From Streptomyces lydicus (GTDB taxonomy: Bacteria > Actinomycetota > Actinomycetes > Streptomycetales > Streptomycetaceae), in the NCBI RefSeq assembly GCF_001729485.1, contig NZ_CP017157.1:7874001-7938000 (forward strand): a DNA stretch of 64,000 nt, written 5' to 3'. Both the position numbers and the translations under genes were made by a program. Each line of letters begins with the position of its first letter. Position 1 is the stretch's first letter. This document shows, piece after piece, positions 24,347 through 35,246 of this stretch. Below the pieces are notes generated by a model. It was not told where the DNA came from and ran no database searches. It was given only the letters and a program-made list of their open reading frames with translations.

Positions 24347-26371
24347 TCAGACGTCCCACATGCCTTCGGCCTCGACGCCGTTGCGCGGGGCTTCGTGCCG
24401 GGCGATGTCCGGGGCGTGCAGGCGCCGGAAGTTGGGCATCAGGTCCTGCGCGGCCGAGGCGGCCTTGAGCAGCAGGGTGTGCACGTCGGCCAGGGCGTCG
24501 ACGATGGCCTTGTCGACGGGGTACTTCTCGTTGCTGCGCACCTGCAGCAGCTGGACCGCGGCGGCGACGTTGTCGATGCCGGTGGGGATGCCCTCGAACT
24601 CGGCGGCGACCTGGTTCATGTGGCCGGGCTCGTAGCGGGCGTAGACGTGGGCGATGTCCTGGGTGACGGCCACGAAGTGGGAAGGCTGGCGCTGGTCGAA
24701 GCTGCCGTCCTGGCGCCGCTCCAGGATGTTCCACATGTGCTCGCCCGGCCGCGGCTCCTCATAGCGCCGCAGGTCGTGCTCGTGGACCTTGGCGAACAGC
24801 GGGCCGACCTCGGCGGCCTTCTGGGCGGCCTGGTGCAGCAGGGCGTAGACCTCGGCGACCAAGTCGGCCATGCGGGCATCGGCCGGGTACTTGTCCGCGG
24901 TGTTGATGGCCAACTGGCGGATGGCTTCGCCGGTGGAGGTCAGGCCCTCGGGCAGGCCCCAGTACTCGGCGGCCACCGCCAGCATCATCGGCGGCTCGTA
25001 GCGGGCGTACGCCTCGCGCATGCCCTCGGTCTCCAGCTGGAAGACGGACACCAGATTCCCTCCGAAGTGATCAGACGGCCAGTCGAACGCGCTCTTGGTG
25101 CGGCGGCCGGGTTCGGGAAAGTCGGTCAGGACATCGGGGCGGACCGCGTCGGCGTACTTCGCCTTCGCTCGCCGCATGAGCTTGAGAAACACCCACTTGG
25201 AGACCGTCACGGACCAGCGGGTGAACCGGGCGCCCCACTTCTTGCCGTTGCGGGGCGCCAGGCGCAGCCAGCGGAAGAGGCCGCCGAAGGTGGCGGCCAC
25301 GCCGCGCAGCAGCAGGCTGGGGATGTAGACCAGGGCACCCAGGGCGCCGGCGGCCAGCGTGGCGCCAGTGGTGCGCAGCAGGAACGGCACGGCCGCCTTC
25401 CCCTTCTTCGCCAACTCCCGCCGCGCCGAGCGAATCCGCTCCCGCAGGCGCTGCCCGGAGGGGGAAGAGGCCAGCCCGGCCGTCTTGCGCCCTACCGCCG
25501 ACAGCCCGCGAGCAGCTGCACGGGCGGCGCGACCGGAGGCGGCGGCCACCGTGGACCGCACCGCACCCCGCGACCCGCCAACAGCAGCCGACTTACCTGA
25601 ACTGCCCTGCAGCCCACCAGCCCCGCTGGCGGATGTACCGCCACCTCCAGACGCTCCGTTCCTGCGGCGGGCAAGGCGGTCCAGCAGGCCCCGATTACCG
25701 CCCGAACCACCCACCGATCCGGCGACGGGGCTGGTGTGACCGCGCTGCGCGCTGCTTGCACCTTGCGCGGCCAGGCCCGCACCGCCGGATGAGGCGCGCT
25801 GAGCGCGGCCCTTGGCCCGCGACAGCCCGCCCGCGCCCCCCGAACCTAGGCCGCCGTGACCGCGCTGCCGGCCGATCCCGGACGCGCCGTGGCCAGTACC
25901 GCCGCGCGGCCCGCGGAACCCTCCAGACAACGAGCCGCCGCTATAAGCCCCGGAGCGGTGCGGACGTGCGCCGCCGACGCCGAGCGCCCCAGGCGAGCGG
26001 CCTGCGCCGCGGGCACCGTGGCGGGAGGAGCCGGGCGTGCTGCCTGCCCGCCGTGCGCGGCGAGCCTTCTGTACGGCGGCACCGGCCCCGGCCAGCGCCG
26101 TGGCGCCGACAACTACCCCGGCCGTGGTGATCGTGCCGACCAGTCCGGTCGCGGAGTACAGGGCGGCCGCCCCGGTGGACAGTGCCTCGGCGCCAAACAC
26201 CGCGGCCGGCAACACCCGCAGCCCCGGCCCGGAGCGCGCTCGGGTGGCCTTCTCCGCCTCGGTGGCGGGGTGGGTGAGTGTGAATTCGATCGGCACCGCC
26301 GTGCCGTCAGCGGCCGTGACGGTGGCGGTTTCGAGGGAAGAGGTCGTGGCCTCAGTGGTGGTGTCGGACAC
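24347..26371 (-). CDS. transfer-associated membrane protein, copy 2
   Basis: Full-length 674-residue copy of the gene at 2848-4872, including both YARYEP-type C-terminal repeats. No difference seen. Confidence 0.7.
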   Translation of the reverse strand: MSDTTTEATTSSLETATVTAADGTAVPIEFTLTHPATEAEKATRARSGPGLRVLPAAVFGAEALSTGAAALYSATGLVGTITTAGVVVGATALAGAGAAVQKARRARRAGSTPGSSRHGARGAGRSPGALGVGGARPHRSGAYSGGSLSGGFRGPRGGTGHGASGIGRQRGHGGLGSGGAGGLSRAKGRAQRASSGGAGLAAQGASSAQRGHTSPVAGSVGGSGGNRGLLDRLARRRNGASGGGGTSASGAGGLQGSSGKSAAVGGSRGAVRSTVAAASGRAARAAARGLSAVGRKTAGLASSPSGQRLRERIRSARRELAKKGKAAVPFLLRTTGATLAAGALGALVYIPSLLLRGVAATFGGLFRWLRLAPRNGKKWGARFTRWSVTVSKWVFLKLMRRAKAKYADAVRPDVLTDFPEPGRRTKSAFDWPSDHFGGNLVSVFQLETEGMREAYARYEPPMMLAVAAEYWGLPEGLTSTGEAIRQLAINTADKYPADARMADLVAEVYALLHQAAQKAAEVGPLFAKVHEHDLRRYEEPRPGEHMWNILERRQDGSFDQRQPSHFVAVTQDIAHVYARYEPGHMNQVAAEFEGIPTGIDNVAAAVQLLQVRSNEKYPVDKAIVDALADVHTLLLKAASAAQDLMPNFRRLHAPDIARHEAPRNGVEAEGMWDV

Positions 26372-26456
26372 TGGTACAGCTCCTTCGGAGTGCGAGAGAG
26401 CGCCCCGGCCGGGCCCTGGAAAGCGGGCCGGGGCGCTCTGCGAACGGAGGGTGGAG

Positions 26457-26791
26457 TCATGCGGCCAGCGCGGGAGCGTCTGCGCAGGGCACACACATGC
26501 CGAGTGAGGTGGGGATGACGTAGCCCGCGTCCTGGCGGCAGCGCGGGCAGGTGCGGCGGGCGGTGTTCGCTTTCTCCAGCGCCGCCCACTTCGCCGGCGT
26601 CATGGGACGGACCGGCTTGGCCCGGTCAACGCGGTAGAGGTAGGCGATCAGCGGTGCGCGGCGGCGGCGTGGCCGCTCCAGTTGAGCGGCCACGCCCTGA
26701 CCGCCGGGGCGCAGACCGTGCGCCCGCAACTGGCGGGCGGTGGCGTAGCCGTCCGGGCCAGGTGCCACCGGAACACCGGCAGCGCACCCAT
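26457..26791 (-). pseudogene. RRQRL-type zinc-binding gene, frameshifted in copy 2
   Basis: Relative to 4958-5293, one G is missing (GTCCGGGGCC becomes GTCCGGGCC near 26755), about 12 codons from the start. The normal start therefore no longer reads into the zinc cluster, which stays open in another frame joined to unrelated codons. It could be a true mutation or a sequencing error in a G-run. Confidence 0.7.
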
Positions 26792-27090
26792 CACGAGTTC
26801 CGTAACGCGCGGAGTTCAGCGCGGCTGAGCTGGTCGGCCCGGGTGCGGGGCGAGGTGGTGTCCCACGGGAAGGGGCGGATGCCGTCCGCTGCGGTGAAGA
26901 CGCGGATCGCGGCCCCCGGCAGGGCGTCGGGCAGGGCGTAGACACGGCCGCCTTCCAGCGATGCCAGTAGCCGGGCCGCGTGATGCTCGCAGCCCGAGGC
27001 GCCCTCGTCCCCGGCGTCCAGAACCGTGACGGCCACCGGTCCCCGGCAGGTGGTCGGGTCCTCGGGGTGAGCCGCCGGGCAGCGCGTCAC
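26791..27090 (-). CDS. small AICE protein (99 aa), copy 2
   Basis: Identical in sequence and overlaps to the gene at 5293-5592. Confidence 0.6.
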   Translation of the reverse strand: MTRCPAAHPEDPTTCRGPVAVTVLDAGDEGASGCEHHAARLLASLEGGRVYALPDALPGAAIRVFTAADGIRPFPWDTTSPRTRADQLSRAELRALRNS

Positions 27091-28097
27091 GAGACTCCTT
27101 CCAGGGCCCGGGAGGTGACCGTGGCGGTGGTGTCCCGCAGTTCCTGGTAGCGGCTGGAGACCCAGCCAATGGACCAGCCGGTCAGCTCGGCCGCGGCCCG
27201 CACCGGCAGCTCGGCCGCGAACGCGGCCTGCACGGTCGCCCGGGCCTGCTCCTCCGGCAGCTTCTGTGCGGCCGGCCCGGCGGCAAGGAGCACCTCGCGT
27301 TCACGCGCGGCGTGCTCCTCGCGCTGCTGGCGTTCACGGCGTTCACGCACAAGGCGCTCCTGCCGCTCGCGTTCACGGCGCTCAGCGGCCTCGCGTTCAC
27401 TGCGTTCACGCTCGCGCTGCTGCTGTTCACGCTCGCGTTCACGGCGTTCACGAGCCTCCCGTTCCTCTCGTTGATGGGCGGCGGCTTGCTCGCGCTCCTC
27501 ACGCCGCAGGCGCTCTTCGCGCTCGGCCTGTTCACGGGTGAGCTGGGCTTCATGCTCGCGCTGTTCACGCGCCAGCGCGGCCGCGTGTTCCCGCTCCTCC
27601 TTGCGCTCGCGGCGGGCGGCTGCTTCCCGCTCACGGGCGGCCTGCTCGCGGCGCTCACGCTCGGCCTGCTGCTTGTCCTCCAGTGCGCTCACCGCGCGGG
27701 TGATGGCCCGGCGGTAGGCAAGTCCGGTCTCTGCGGTGACGATCAGCAGCAGCGGCGCGACCGCGTGGACAGCGACGCCCACCAGGTCCTTGTTCAGGGC
27801 GGAGTCGGCGACGTTCAGGGCCAGGGTCATGGCGCCGGTCATCCACCGCAGGGCGATGGGCCACCGGCCGCCGTGCCCGCCCAGGCGAGCCAGCACCGAG
27901 TCCAGACGGACCACGATGACCACCGCAGCGTCCACCACCAGCGGCAGGATCGGCGCCGTCCACACCCACCCGCCCGGGGTGTGGGAGGCCATCAGCGGGG
28001 TGACGGTCAGGATCGAGTAGAGCACCGCGCCTCCCACGATCAGCCACGTGCCGACCGACAGCGCGCGCTCGGCTGAACGCACTTGAACACCGTTCAC
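27087..28097 (-). CDS. DUF2637-type membrane protein with coiled coil, copy 2
   Basis: Full-length 336-residue copy of the gene at 5589-6599. The start GTG at 28097 still overlaps the expected upstream stop, but the upstream frame is shifted in this copy, so translational coupling may be lost. Confidence 0.72.
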   Translation of the reverse strand: MNGVQVRSAERALSVGTWLIVGGAVLYSILTVTPLMASHTPGGWVWTAPILPLVVDAAVVIVVRLDSVLARLGGHGGRWPIALRWMTGAMTLALNVADSALNKDLVGVAVHAVAPLLLIVTAETGLAYRRAITRAVSALEDKQQAERERREQAAREREAAARRERKEEREHAAALAREQREHEAQLTREQAEREERLRREEREQAAAHQREEREARERREREREQQQRERERSEREAAERRERERQERLVRERRERQQREEHAAREREVLLAAGPAAQKLPEEQARATVQAAFAAELPVRAAAELTGWSIGWVSSRYQELRDTTATVTSRALEGVS

Positions 28098-28629
28098 GCC
28101 GCACCCCCCGACGGCGCGACCGCGGGGCGGCCACGCTGCGGAAGTGGTCGCGGGCGGCGTCGTAGATGAACGGCACGCACCGCCACGTGACCGCCGCTGC
28201 GGGGCGTTCATCGGCCAGGCGCCAGCCGTTCAGCGGGGCGCCGAGGGTGGCCGCATAGGCGTAGGCGGTCGGCTTGTCGGGGTGGATGCTGTGCGGCTCG
28301 CCGTAGTAGAGCAACAGCACCACGGACGCGTCCACCGGCGGCTCGCTCAGCTCCTCAAGACGCCGCGCCATGGCGGCCAGCTCCTCGCGGGCTTGGGTCA
28401 GCTCTGTGGACGTGTCCTCCAGCACCGACTGAAGCAGCCGGGCGCCCAGGTCCGCGGTCGCGGCGTCCTTCTCGGCTGCCTCGGCGCGGGCGGTGAGCGC
28501 GAACACCTCCCGGATGTGGGAGCTGTAGGCAGCGTCGGCTTGCCCCTGCACCTCACAGGTCCGAGCGCGGGCGGCGTCCGCGCCGGCGGCCAGGCGTGCG
28601 AGACGGGTTCGGGTGACGAGTCGGATCAT
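28094..28629 (-). pseudogene. coiled-coil AICE gene, frameshifted in copy 2
   Basis: Copy 1 has CGCGGGGGCGG near 6625; this copy has one G fewer near 28125. The shift occurs near the C-terminus (about residue 168 of 178), so the protein runs on into the antisense-like frame of the DUF2637 gene, giving a 324-codon chimeric frame. Most of the domain is intact; the stop and overlap are lost. Confidence 0.65.
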
Positions 28630-28889
28630 GCCGCACCCCCGGTCTGCGGGGCGTTGCGGTTGAGCAGGTTCCGGCGGGCGGCGAGCACCTTGCGGCGGGC
28701 CCGGCGGAGACGCCGGGCGTCCAGCTCGGACGGCGCCCGGTCGAGGAGCGCGATACGCACGTCCAGCAGCTCCACCTCCGCGTAGATGAGAGGCATCTCG
28801 ACCTCGATCGCATCCAGTTCCGCGGCCGTCGGCCCCTGGTCCAAATCAGCGGCGGTAACACCCGCTTGAACAGCAACGATGTACTCCAT
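28626..28889 (-). CDS. small AICE protein (87 aa), copy 2
   Basis: Identical to the gene at 7129-7392, first gene of the leftward operon. Confidence 0.6.
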   Translation of the reverse strand: MEYIVAVQAGVTAADLDQGPTAAELDAIEVEMPLIYAEVELLDVRIALLDRAPSELDARRLRRARRKVLAARRNLLNRNAPQTGGAA

Positions 28890-29525
28890 CGGGTCGTGCT
28901 CCCTTCACAGTGGGACGGCCTGGAAAGCGGCCCCGGGATGCCCCCCGGGGCCGCGCGCCGTCGTGAGGAGACCTCTCGACTTGAGTGCACGAGCGGTCAC
29001 AGCCGCCGGCATCCCTGCTGCTGTGCAGCGATGCCGAGGACTGTGAGTACTGGTACTTTTTCGCCTTGATTCGGGCGGCGGTGGCCCGGCGACACTGGCC
29101 AACTGCATGCCCTTGCAGGGCGGTGTCGCTTCCTAGAAATCCAGGGCCTTAAGGCCCTCACCCGCCTTTGGGAGCGGTTCGCCGGGCGTCCGGGATGTGA
29201 CCCCCATCTGCGTAGGTCCAGGGCCTAGAGATCCCTGCTTTGACCTCCCGTTTTCAGGTCCGGGTGACCGTATGGGCAACTTCCCTGTTGTTGCGCAGGT
29301 CGTACTGAAGTGCTCTGCGCACCGTGTATCGGCGTCGACTCCACCATCTGGTGCGCACCAGTAGGTTCACATCTGGTGCGCACCAGAGTCAAGAGCCTTC
29401 GCCGCTTCGAGCGGCGATTGCCCCCTCGGTGCATCTCCAGGAGACGGCTTGAGGTGGGGAGTCGGTAGCCAACAGGGCTTAACTCCCTTCCTGTTAACCC
29501 CTGTTGACCTGCGGCGATGTGAGGC
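28890..29525. promoter_or_regulatory. divergent control region, copy 2 (several one-base differences)
   Basis: Matches 7393-8032 but differs by at least six one-base indels (for example GCCGCCCGG to GCCGCCGG near 29006, CTGGCCCAAC to CTGGCCAAC near 29097, and a gained G near 29185). The hairpin, the two operators and the TTAAC repeats are all preserved. Confidence 0.6.
29348..29386. promoter_or_regulatory. tandem operator CTGGTGCGCACCAG x2, copy 2
   Basis: Perfect palindromes at 29348-29361 and 29373-29386, unchanged in sequence and spacing from copy 1 despite indels on both sides. Confidence 0.7.
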
Positions 29526-30689
29526 ATGCTGGGTAGGTCAGTGAGTGGACCTATCGCCGGGCGGTGGCCTGTGGGCACAGGACTTCGAAGCGCGCGAACG
29601 GCGCGTGGCTGGTTCAGGAGCGACTGGTTCGCGAGATCGAGCAGTACGCCCGACGGCACGTCACTGATGTCGCGTCGACCGCGAGTTTGCGTGTGTACGT
29701 CTCCGAGTGGGAGAACGGCAAGCGCACCATCTCCAACCGCTACGCGGCGATCCTGCGGCAGCTCCTCGGCGTCACGGATGCAGAGTTGAGGGCGGCTTGG
29801 TCGTCGCGGCGCCGACGGTGGCCGACGGGTACGACGAGCTGCTCAGCAGGATTGACTCGGCCAGCAGCGTCGGCGCATCCATGGTGAAGACGTTCAACGA
29901 CCAGACCGAGCTACTGCGGACCATGGACCGGCAGATGGCGCGTCCGGACTCATCGACCAGATGACGGGGCATCTCGCAGCCTTGAAGATGCGCTGAACTT
30001 CTCTGTCCTCCCGAGCGTGCGCCGGCCCGTGGCCGTCGCGCTCGCAGGGCGTCGACCCTCGCCGCGTGGCAGGCGATTGACGTGGGATCGGTCGAACGCG
30101 CGTGGCGCCACTACGAACTTGCGAAGCGTGCTGCGCGCGACGCTGAGACCGATGTACCTTGCCCACGCGATGGGTGAGCAGGCGTATGTGCTGTGTGAAA
30201 GCGGGCCGGGCCGGCGCTCCGGTCTCGACCTGGTACGCGATGCTCAACGCACTCTCGGTCAGGGCGGCTCGCCCCGGCTCTGGGCGTGGCTGTACGCAGC
30301 TGAGGCGGAGTTGTGCGCCCACGCCGGAAGGCCGGACGAGTTGCCGACGCGCTCTCGATGCGGCCGTGGCGAATATCCCGCCGGGGTCTGAGGACCGTGA
30401 CCCGGACATGCTGAGCATCTTCGTGAACGACAGCCATCTGGCCGGTGGCCGGCAACATCCTTGGTCTACTGGGTGACGACGAGGCGGTGACCAGCCTGTA
30501 CCGGCGGTTGAACGTTGTCGACCGACTTTCGTTCGCGCACAGGCCGGACTCCACACCGACCTTGCGCAGCTCACCTCGCCCGTGCCGAGTACGACGCGCG
30601 GAACACACTTGCGGCAGGCACGACTGTTGGCGAGCCGCACCGGTCGTGCGTCAGCGTCGTCGTGTGACCTACTTAGCGCGCGACTGTAA
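29526..30689 (+). pseudogene. XRE/TPR regulator, multiply frameshifted in copy 2
   Basis: Counterpart of 8033-9208. One-base losses appear from the HTH region on (GGTCTCAGG to GGTTCAGG near 29613; GAGGGGCGG to GAGGGCGG near 29790; CAGATGGGCGCG to CAGATGGCGCG near 29935; CAGCCCTTG to CAGCCTTG near 29980) with occasional gains (GTGAAGCGG to GTGAAAGCGG near 30198). No frame spans the gene. If the sequence is right, this copy cannot make the regulator. Confidence 0.8.
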
Positions 30690-31460
30690 CCCCGGCTTGC
30701 CACGGCTTGCGAGGATGTGCAGCAGGCCGACGAGAGTGCCGGACCCATAGCTACCCCGCGCCATGAGCCTGGGATGTCGGACAGCGGTACCCACTCGATG
30801 TGGCCGGCCTCTTCGAGGTCTGTGGCGAACTAATTGCTCCGCTCCGTGTCCAACGAAGATCTCGTGGGGTGAGTCAACCATCCCGACCATGGGCTGGTAC
30901 GTGACGATGTGCTCAACAGACTTCGGTCGCCAGCCGGTCTCTTCCACGACTTCCCGCAGCGCGGTGTCCGCCCGGGTCCTCCCCTTCGTCCACGATGCCA
31001 CCCGGGAGCTCCACCCCCACTGCTGCGGGACGAAGCGGTAGCGCCACATCATGAGTACGCGGTCCCGGTCGTCCAGAACCGCAGTAACGGCGACGTGGTG
31101 GAGCTTCACCACGTGATGCTCGAAGCGCTCTACACCGGGCGGTTCCACGTCCCAGACCTGGAGATTGACCCATCGATTGTCGTAGAGGTCCCGCTTGCCG
31201 TGGATGCGCCACGGCTCCAGCCCTTCGGGCGTCTTGACGCTCACGGCGCCGGGTACCCGGTACGAACTCCGACCGTAGACCTCCAGGGCACCTTCGGACA
31301 CGAGTCGGACCAGTACTTGCCGAAGTGCGGTACGGCGGATGCCCAGCTCTTCGTCTTCTTCGAGCTTCCGTTCTGAGGGGATCTTTGCGCCGGGGGCGTA
31401 CTCGCCAGACGCGATCCGAGCGCGGATCACCTCGTAAGCCTTCGTCGTCTTCGGTCCCAT
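30673..31460 (-). pseudogene. GntR-Nudix gene, frameshifted in copy 2
   Basis: The GntR part (residues 1-72) and the first half of the Nudix domain match copy 1. Paired one-base changes near 30970-31012 put the first half of the Nudix box out of frame (Gly155 to Glu161 are lost), and later losses near 30750-30830 change the C-terminus. The repressor half could still be made; hydrolase activity should be lost. Confidence 0.75.
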
Positions 31461-32135
31461 CCGTGGAGCACTCTCCGTTCTCAGGTGGTGCGTACCAGGG
31501 TAGTGGGCAAGACGCACGCTGCCTCCAGTCGTAGATGGATGGAAAACCCAGGCGAGATTTCAAGATCAGGGCGACACGTGGTCGGTGTGTCGCATCGACC
31601 TCTTGCTCCGTCGCCGTGCAGGCGCATAGGGAGGACGGCGAGGCCGGCACGGCCCCGGTCCCTACCGCCCTCGTAGGCGAGCCGCTGCTCGTACCTCCAC
31701 CCTCCGACGGGAGAACCGGCGCTGCACCTGCAGGTTGGTCGCCGCGGGACGCGCCATGCCGTCACCGCTACTGCTCGCAGGGTGTGGCGCGGTGGCCTGC
31801 TGGTGGGGGCGGGACGGTGCCGATCGTGGGGCCTCGGATGGTGACGCATCTTGAGAGGGGGCCTTTCACCTGCGGCGTTGCTCAGAGGGAGCGATGGCCG
31901 AGTTCCGTCACATACCAAGATCACCACGTCAAGAGACGGGAAATTCGGAAAGCGATCCGAATATCCGTCCCCCCCGCGACGGAACTGTCCGAAAACGGGG
32001 GAATGGGTGGCAGATGGCGGCTTTTGCCGAATGGCATTTCGACTGGGTGTGTTACTACGCTCACGGAGCGCGAGCCCATTCCCTTTGCCGAGGCCCGGAC
32101 TCGCGCTCCACTTCACTACGAGCAAGGAAGTGCCG
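31461..32135. other. gene-free stretch, copy 2 equivalent of 9987-10662
   Basis: Contains the operator-like palindrome at 31485-31498. The only difference seen is a G-run of five near 31996 instead of six. No gene is supported. Confidence 0.4.
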
Positions 32136-32402
32136 ATGCCGACATTCCCTAGTCGTTTCAGGATCAAACACTCCGCGCGTCGATCCGCGAGTGACACTAA
32201 CAGCGGCCCCTACGGCGTGAACATGCCTGGCAACAACGCCGGCGTTCCCGGCAACTGGCCCGCCCCGCCGGCCCCCGCGGCCCTGCCCGCGCCGCCGCTC
32301 CTCGTCCTCACCCCGCCCGAGGGCACCTTGTCACAGGTATCGCTGCTGGTCACGGCCTTGGTCTGGGCCTGGGCTCTTTGGCGAAACCGCCCCGCCGACT
32401 AA
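32136..32402 (+). CDS. small single-pass membrane protein (88 aa), copy 2
   Basis: Identical to the gene at 10663-10929, with the same AAGGAAG site and the same hairpin downstream (32500-32528). Confidence 0.5.
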   Translation: MPTFPSRFRIKHSARRSASDTNSGPYGVNMPGNNAGVPGNWPAPPAPAALPAPPLLVLTPPEGTLSQVSLLVTALVWAWALWRNRPAD

Positions 32403-32555
32403 CGCACCTGAGGGAGCGCCGGCTGACCCGGCGTGCCATCGATCTCTGCGAGTTCCCTACGGAACAGACGGAGATCTCCCGTTTCTGTCACGAATCCCTG
32501 GGGCGACGAAACCCCTTTCGTCGCCCCAGGCCCGGGGCTTCAAGGACTTCACGAC

Positions 32556-33752
32556 ATGCAGGGATACTTTCCGCCGCAGGAACACTGCGCGCACTGCGGC
32601 AACCAATTGAAGGCGCAGCGCACCGGCCGGCCTGGCGAATACTGCGGCACCGCGTGCCGCCAAGCCGCTCATCGTAAGCGCCAGCGCGAGAACCACACCC
32701 CCGATACCGCCATGCTCGATGCCGAGCTGGCTCTCTGGACCAAGAGCCTGGAGAGCGAGGTGCTCCGTCTCGCCGCGGCCTTGGAAAACCCTGACGCCCA
32801 GGGTGAAGAGCCCCTGACCACGCTGATGCGCATCCAGCAGCGCGTCGAAAAGCTCCGGCCCGCCCTCGTGGCCCGGGCCCGCTGCCGCGGAGTGTCCTGG
32901 ACCCGGCTCGGCCGTGTACTGAACCTGAACAAGGACACCGTCCGCCGCAAGTACCACGACGTGGACCGCATCGTCCGCGGCATCGTCCGCCCGCGCGCCA
33001 CCCCGGCCCCCACCGCAGACGACGACGGTGACTCACCCCGAACACCCCCGCCTTCCGCCGGCACCGAAGGTGTTCCCGTCATCGAGCCACCCCCGACCGA
33101 CCAGCTTGCCCCCGTCCTCAGCAAACTGCAGCGGGCCTCCCAGCTCACCCTGCGCGCCTTGGGCGAACGCGCGAAGATCTCTACCAGCTACCTCTCACGC
33201 ATCCTCAGCGGCGAGCGTTTCCCCGACTGGAACACCACCGCCCGCATCGCCCGAGCCAGCGGTGCCGACCCCTCCGTCCTGCGCACCGTGTGGGAAGCGG
33301 CCCACCAGCAACGCGACCACCGCCAAGCCCCCCACAGCCTCGACTCCGCCCTGCGCTACCTCCACCACCGCGCCGGCGCCCCCAGCCTCTGGTCGATCGC
33401 CGTCGCCTCCGGCGGCAACCTCGACCAGGACCTCGTCGCCGCCGTGTTGGACGGCAGCGTCGTTCCCGACTGGGAGACAGTTCGCCGCCTGGTCCTCGTC
33501 CTGGATGGCGAGCCCAGCTTCTTCACCCCGCTGTGGGAGAAGGTCAGCGACCACGTCACCGAACCCCCGACACCGCGCATCCCCACCACGCCCCAACACC
33601 CCCGCGGCGCACACCTTGAGGAGATGCTCCACGCCTTCAGAGAGACCCTCACCGAGGAGCCGACCAGCCCGGCTGGCACCGCCATGCGCACCCGTCCCAT
33701 GCCGCGCCCCATCCCCGCCCTTAGTACCTTGGCCACCGCCCTGGGAACTTGA
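32556..33752 (+). CDS. zinc finger plus HTH protein, copy 2
   Basis: Full-length 398-residue copy of the gene at 11083-12279, with the finger cysteines and both XRE-like modules intact. Confidence 0.65.
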   Translation: MQGYFPPQEHCAHCGNQLKAQRTGRPGEYCGTACRQAAHRKRQRENHTPDTAMLDAELALWTKSLESEVLRLAAALENPDAQGEEPLTTLMRIQQRVEKLRPALVARARCRGVSWTRLGRVLNLNKDTVRRKYHDVDRIVRGIVRPRATPAPTADDDGDSPRTPPPSAGTEGVPVIEPPPTDQLAPVLSKLQRASQLTLRALGERAKISTSYLSRILSGERFPDWNTTARIARASGADPSVLRTVWEAAHQQRDHRQAPHSLDSALRYLHHRAGAPSLWSIAVASGGNLDQDLVAAVLDGSVVPDWETVRRLVLVLDGEPSFFTPLWEKVSDHVTEPPTPRIPTTPQHPRGAHLEEMLHAFRETLTEEPTSPAGTAMRTRPMPRPIPALSTLATALGT

Positions 33753-34106
33753 CGCCAAGAGGTCCAACTTGCCGAGAACGTCGACCAGGAGGCCCAGCGG
33801 TTGACCAACGGCGACGTCTACAGGAGTTCAGCAATCGCCCTGCTGCTGCATGGCTTTGAGGCTTGTCGCCAGCTCTGTCTGCTGATGCATCCGCCTTCGA
33901 GGAAAAGGGGGATGCATGGCGTCGCCAGCTCGTAGAATCCTGGTGGGAAGATGAAGTTCCCCCCGGACCGTCCCGGCTCCTCCGACGGACAGCCTTCGGG
34001 CTGGTCAACACCAACGCCGTTAAAACGGCGGCTGTCTGTTGCTGTCTTCACAGGCTTGAGCGCCTGCAGGGAGTGGTAGTGACCGCCGTTGCACGAGGAG
34101 CCGTCC
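33753..34106. other. intergenic stretch, copy 2 equivalent of 12280-12633
   Basis: Same short hairpin (34015-34030) and GATGCAT repeats as copy 1; no gene seen. Confidence 0.4.
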
Positions 34107-34706
34107 GTGATTCCGTCCCCGCGTTCGACCGGCCAGTCGGCTTGGTCTGATGAGTCCTTCCAGGAGAAGGACTCTGCCGGCTTCTACGTGATAGCGGCTG
34201 CTGTCGTTGATTCCGATGCACTACAGGACGCTCGCGAGCTCATGCAGTCTCTGCGCGGTCGTCGGAACACTGCGAAGTCGCATTGGACAGAGATGGATGC
34301 GCGGCAGAAGGTCCGCGCAGCCCAGTGCGTTGCGGGCATCGATGGTGTTCACGTCGTGACGATCGGTTCGCCGGTGCCGCCCCGCAAGCAGGAGCGAGCC
34401 CGCAGCAAGTGCCTGAGTCGTCTGGTTGCGGAGCTGTACAGCCTCGGCGTCGACCGTCTGTTCATGGAAGCCAGGGAAGCGCAGCTCAACAAACGGGACA
34501 TCCAGACTGTGCAGAGCGCGCGTTTTGTGCTTCCTAAGGGTGCCGATTTCCGCATTGAGCACGTCCATGGCGGCCAAGAGCCGCTTCTGTGGGTTGCCGA
34601 CGTTGTCGCCGGCGCATGCCGTGCCCGCCAACTGGGAGAGGACGCCTACTGGGCGGCTCTCCACGCAGTTGTCCTGGAGGTGGAAGTCCCCACCGACTGT
34701 CGCTGA
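34107..34706 (+). CDS. DUF3800-like protein, copy 2
   Basis: Full-length 199-residue copy of the gene at 12634-13233, with GTG start and GAGGAG site unchanged. Confidence 0.7.
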   Translation: MIPSPRSTGQSAWSDESFQEKDSAGFYVIAAAVVDSDALQDARELMQSLRGRRNTAKSHWTEMDARQKVRAAQCVAGIDGVHVVTIGSPVPPRKQERARSKCLSRLVAELYSLGVDRLFMEAREAQLNKRDIQTVQSARFVLPKGADFRIEHVHGGQEPLLWVADVVAGACRARQLGEDAYWAALHAVVLEVEVPTDCR

Positions 34707-35246
34707 GCGGCTCAGAAATGCGCCGAGCCAGGCTCCCGGTCTGCCCCAGGTCACCTGGCTCCACTTCTGAAGGTCCGCGACCCTCAGCGACTCTTAAGAC
34801 TCTACCCGTTCTGGCCCCGGGAGGCCACGTTCTGAGCCCAGTCTCAGCACGCTGACGGGCTCCGTCGACGCTGCACCACCCACCCCGACCCAGTGGCCAG
34901 CCACTTCGCCGAATTTCGAACATGTGTTCTGAGCTGATGAATCCGCCTGCGGGGGCTGGCGGCACCTGGCCGGGCGATTGCGCAGGCCCAGGGCTCGGAG
35001 AAGTAGCCGGGTGGGTGGCGGTGGCGTCGCAGTTCGACTGCACTGGCCCAAGCGAGTTGCCGGCGCCAGGGTGCATGTGAAGGCGTCGCCCTCGGTAGCC
35101 GCGGGCCTAGGCTCACGATCAGCAACGCCTTGTGCGATCTGATCCAACTTTAGGTGATCGCGGTGTTCACAGTGAGCGTCATGGTGTCGATACTGACGGT
35201 AGTCGACGCGGTCGGTGCCGCTCGATGGAACGCCAGGGGAGGGGCC
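34707..35246. other. intergenic stretch, copy 2 equivalent of 13234-13773
   Basis: Same weak hairpins after the DUF3800-like stop; no gene seen. Confidence 0.4.

Noticed and set aside
26457..26945. A 162-residue fusion protein in copy 2
   Set aside because: It arises from one missing G relative to copy 1, joining an antisense-like frame to the zinc-binding protein.
27655..28629. A 324-residue novel protein in copy 2
   Set aside because: A frameshift product of the 178-residue coiled-coil gene reading on across the DUF2637 gene in a shadow frame.
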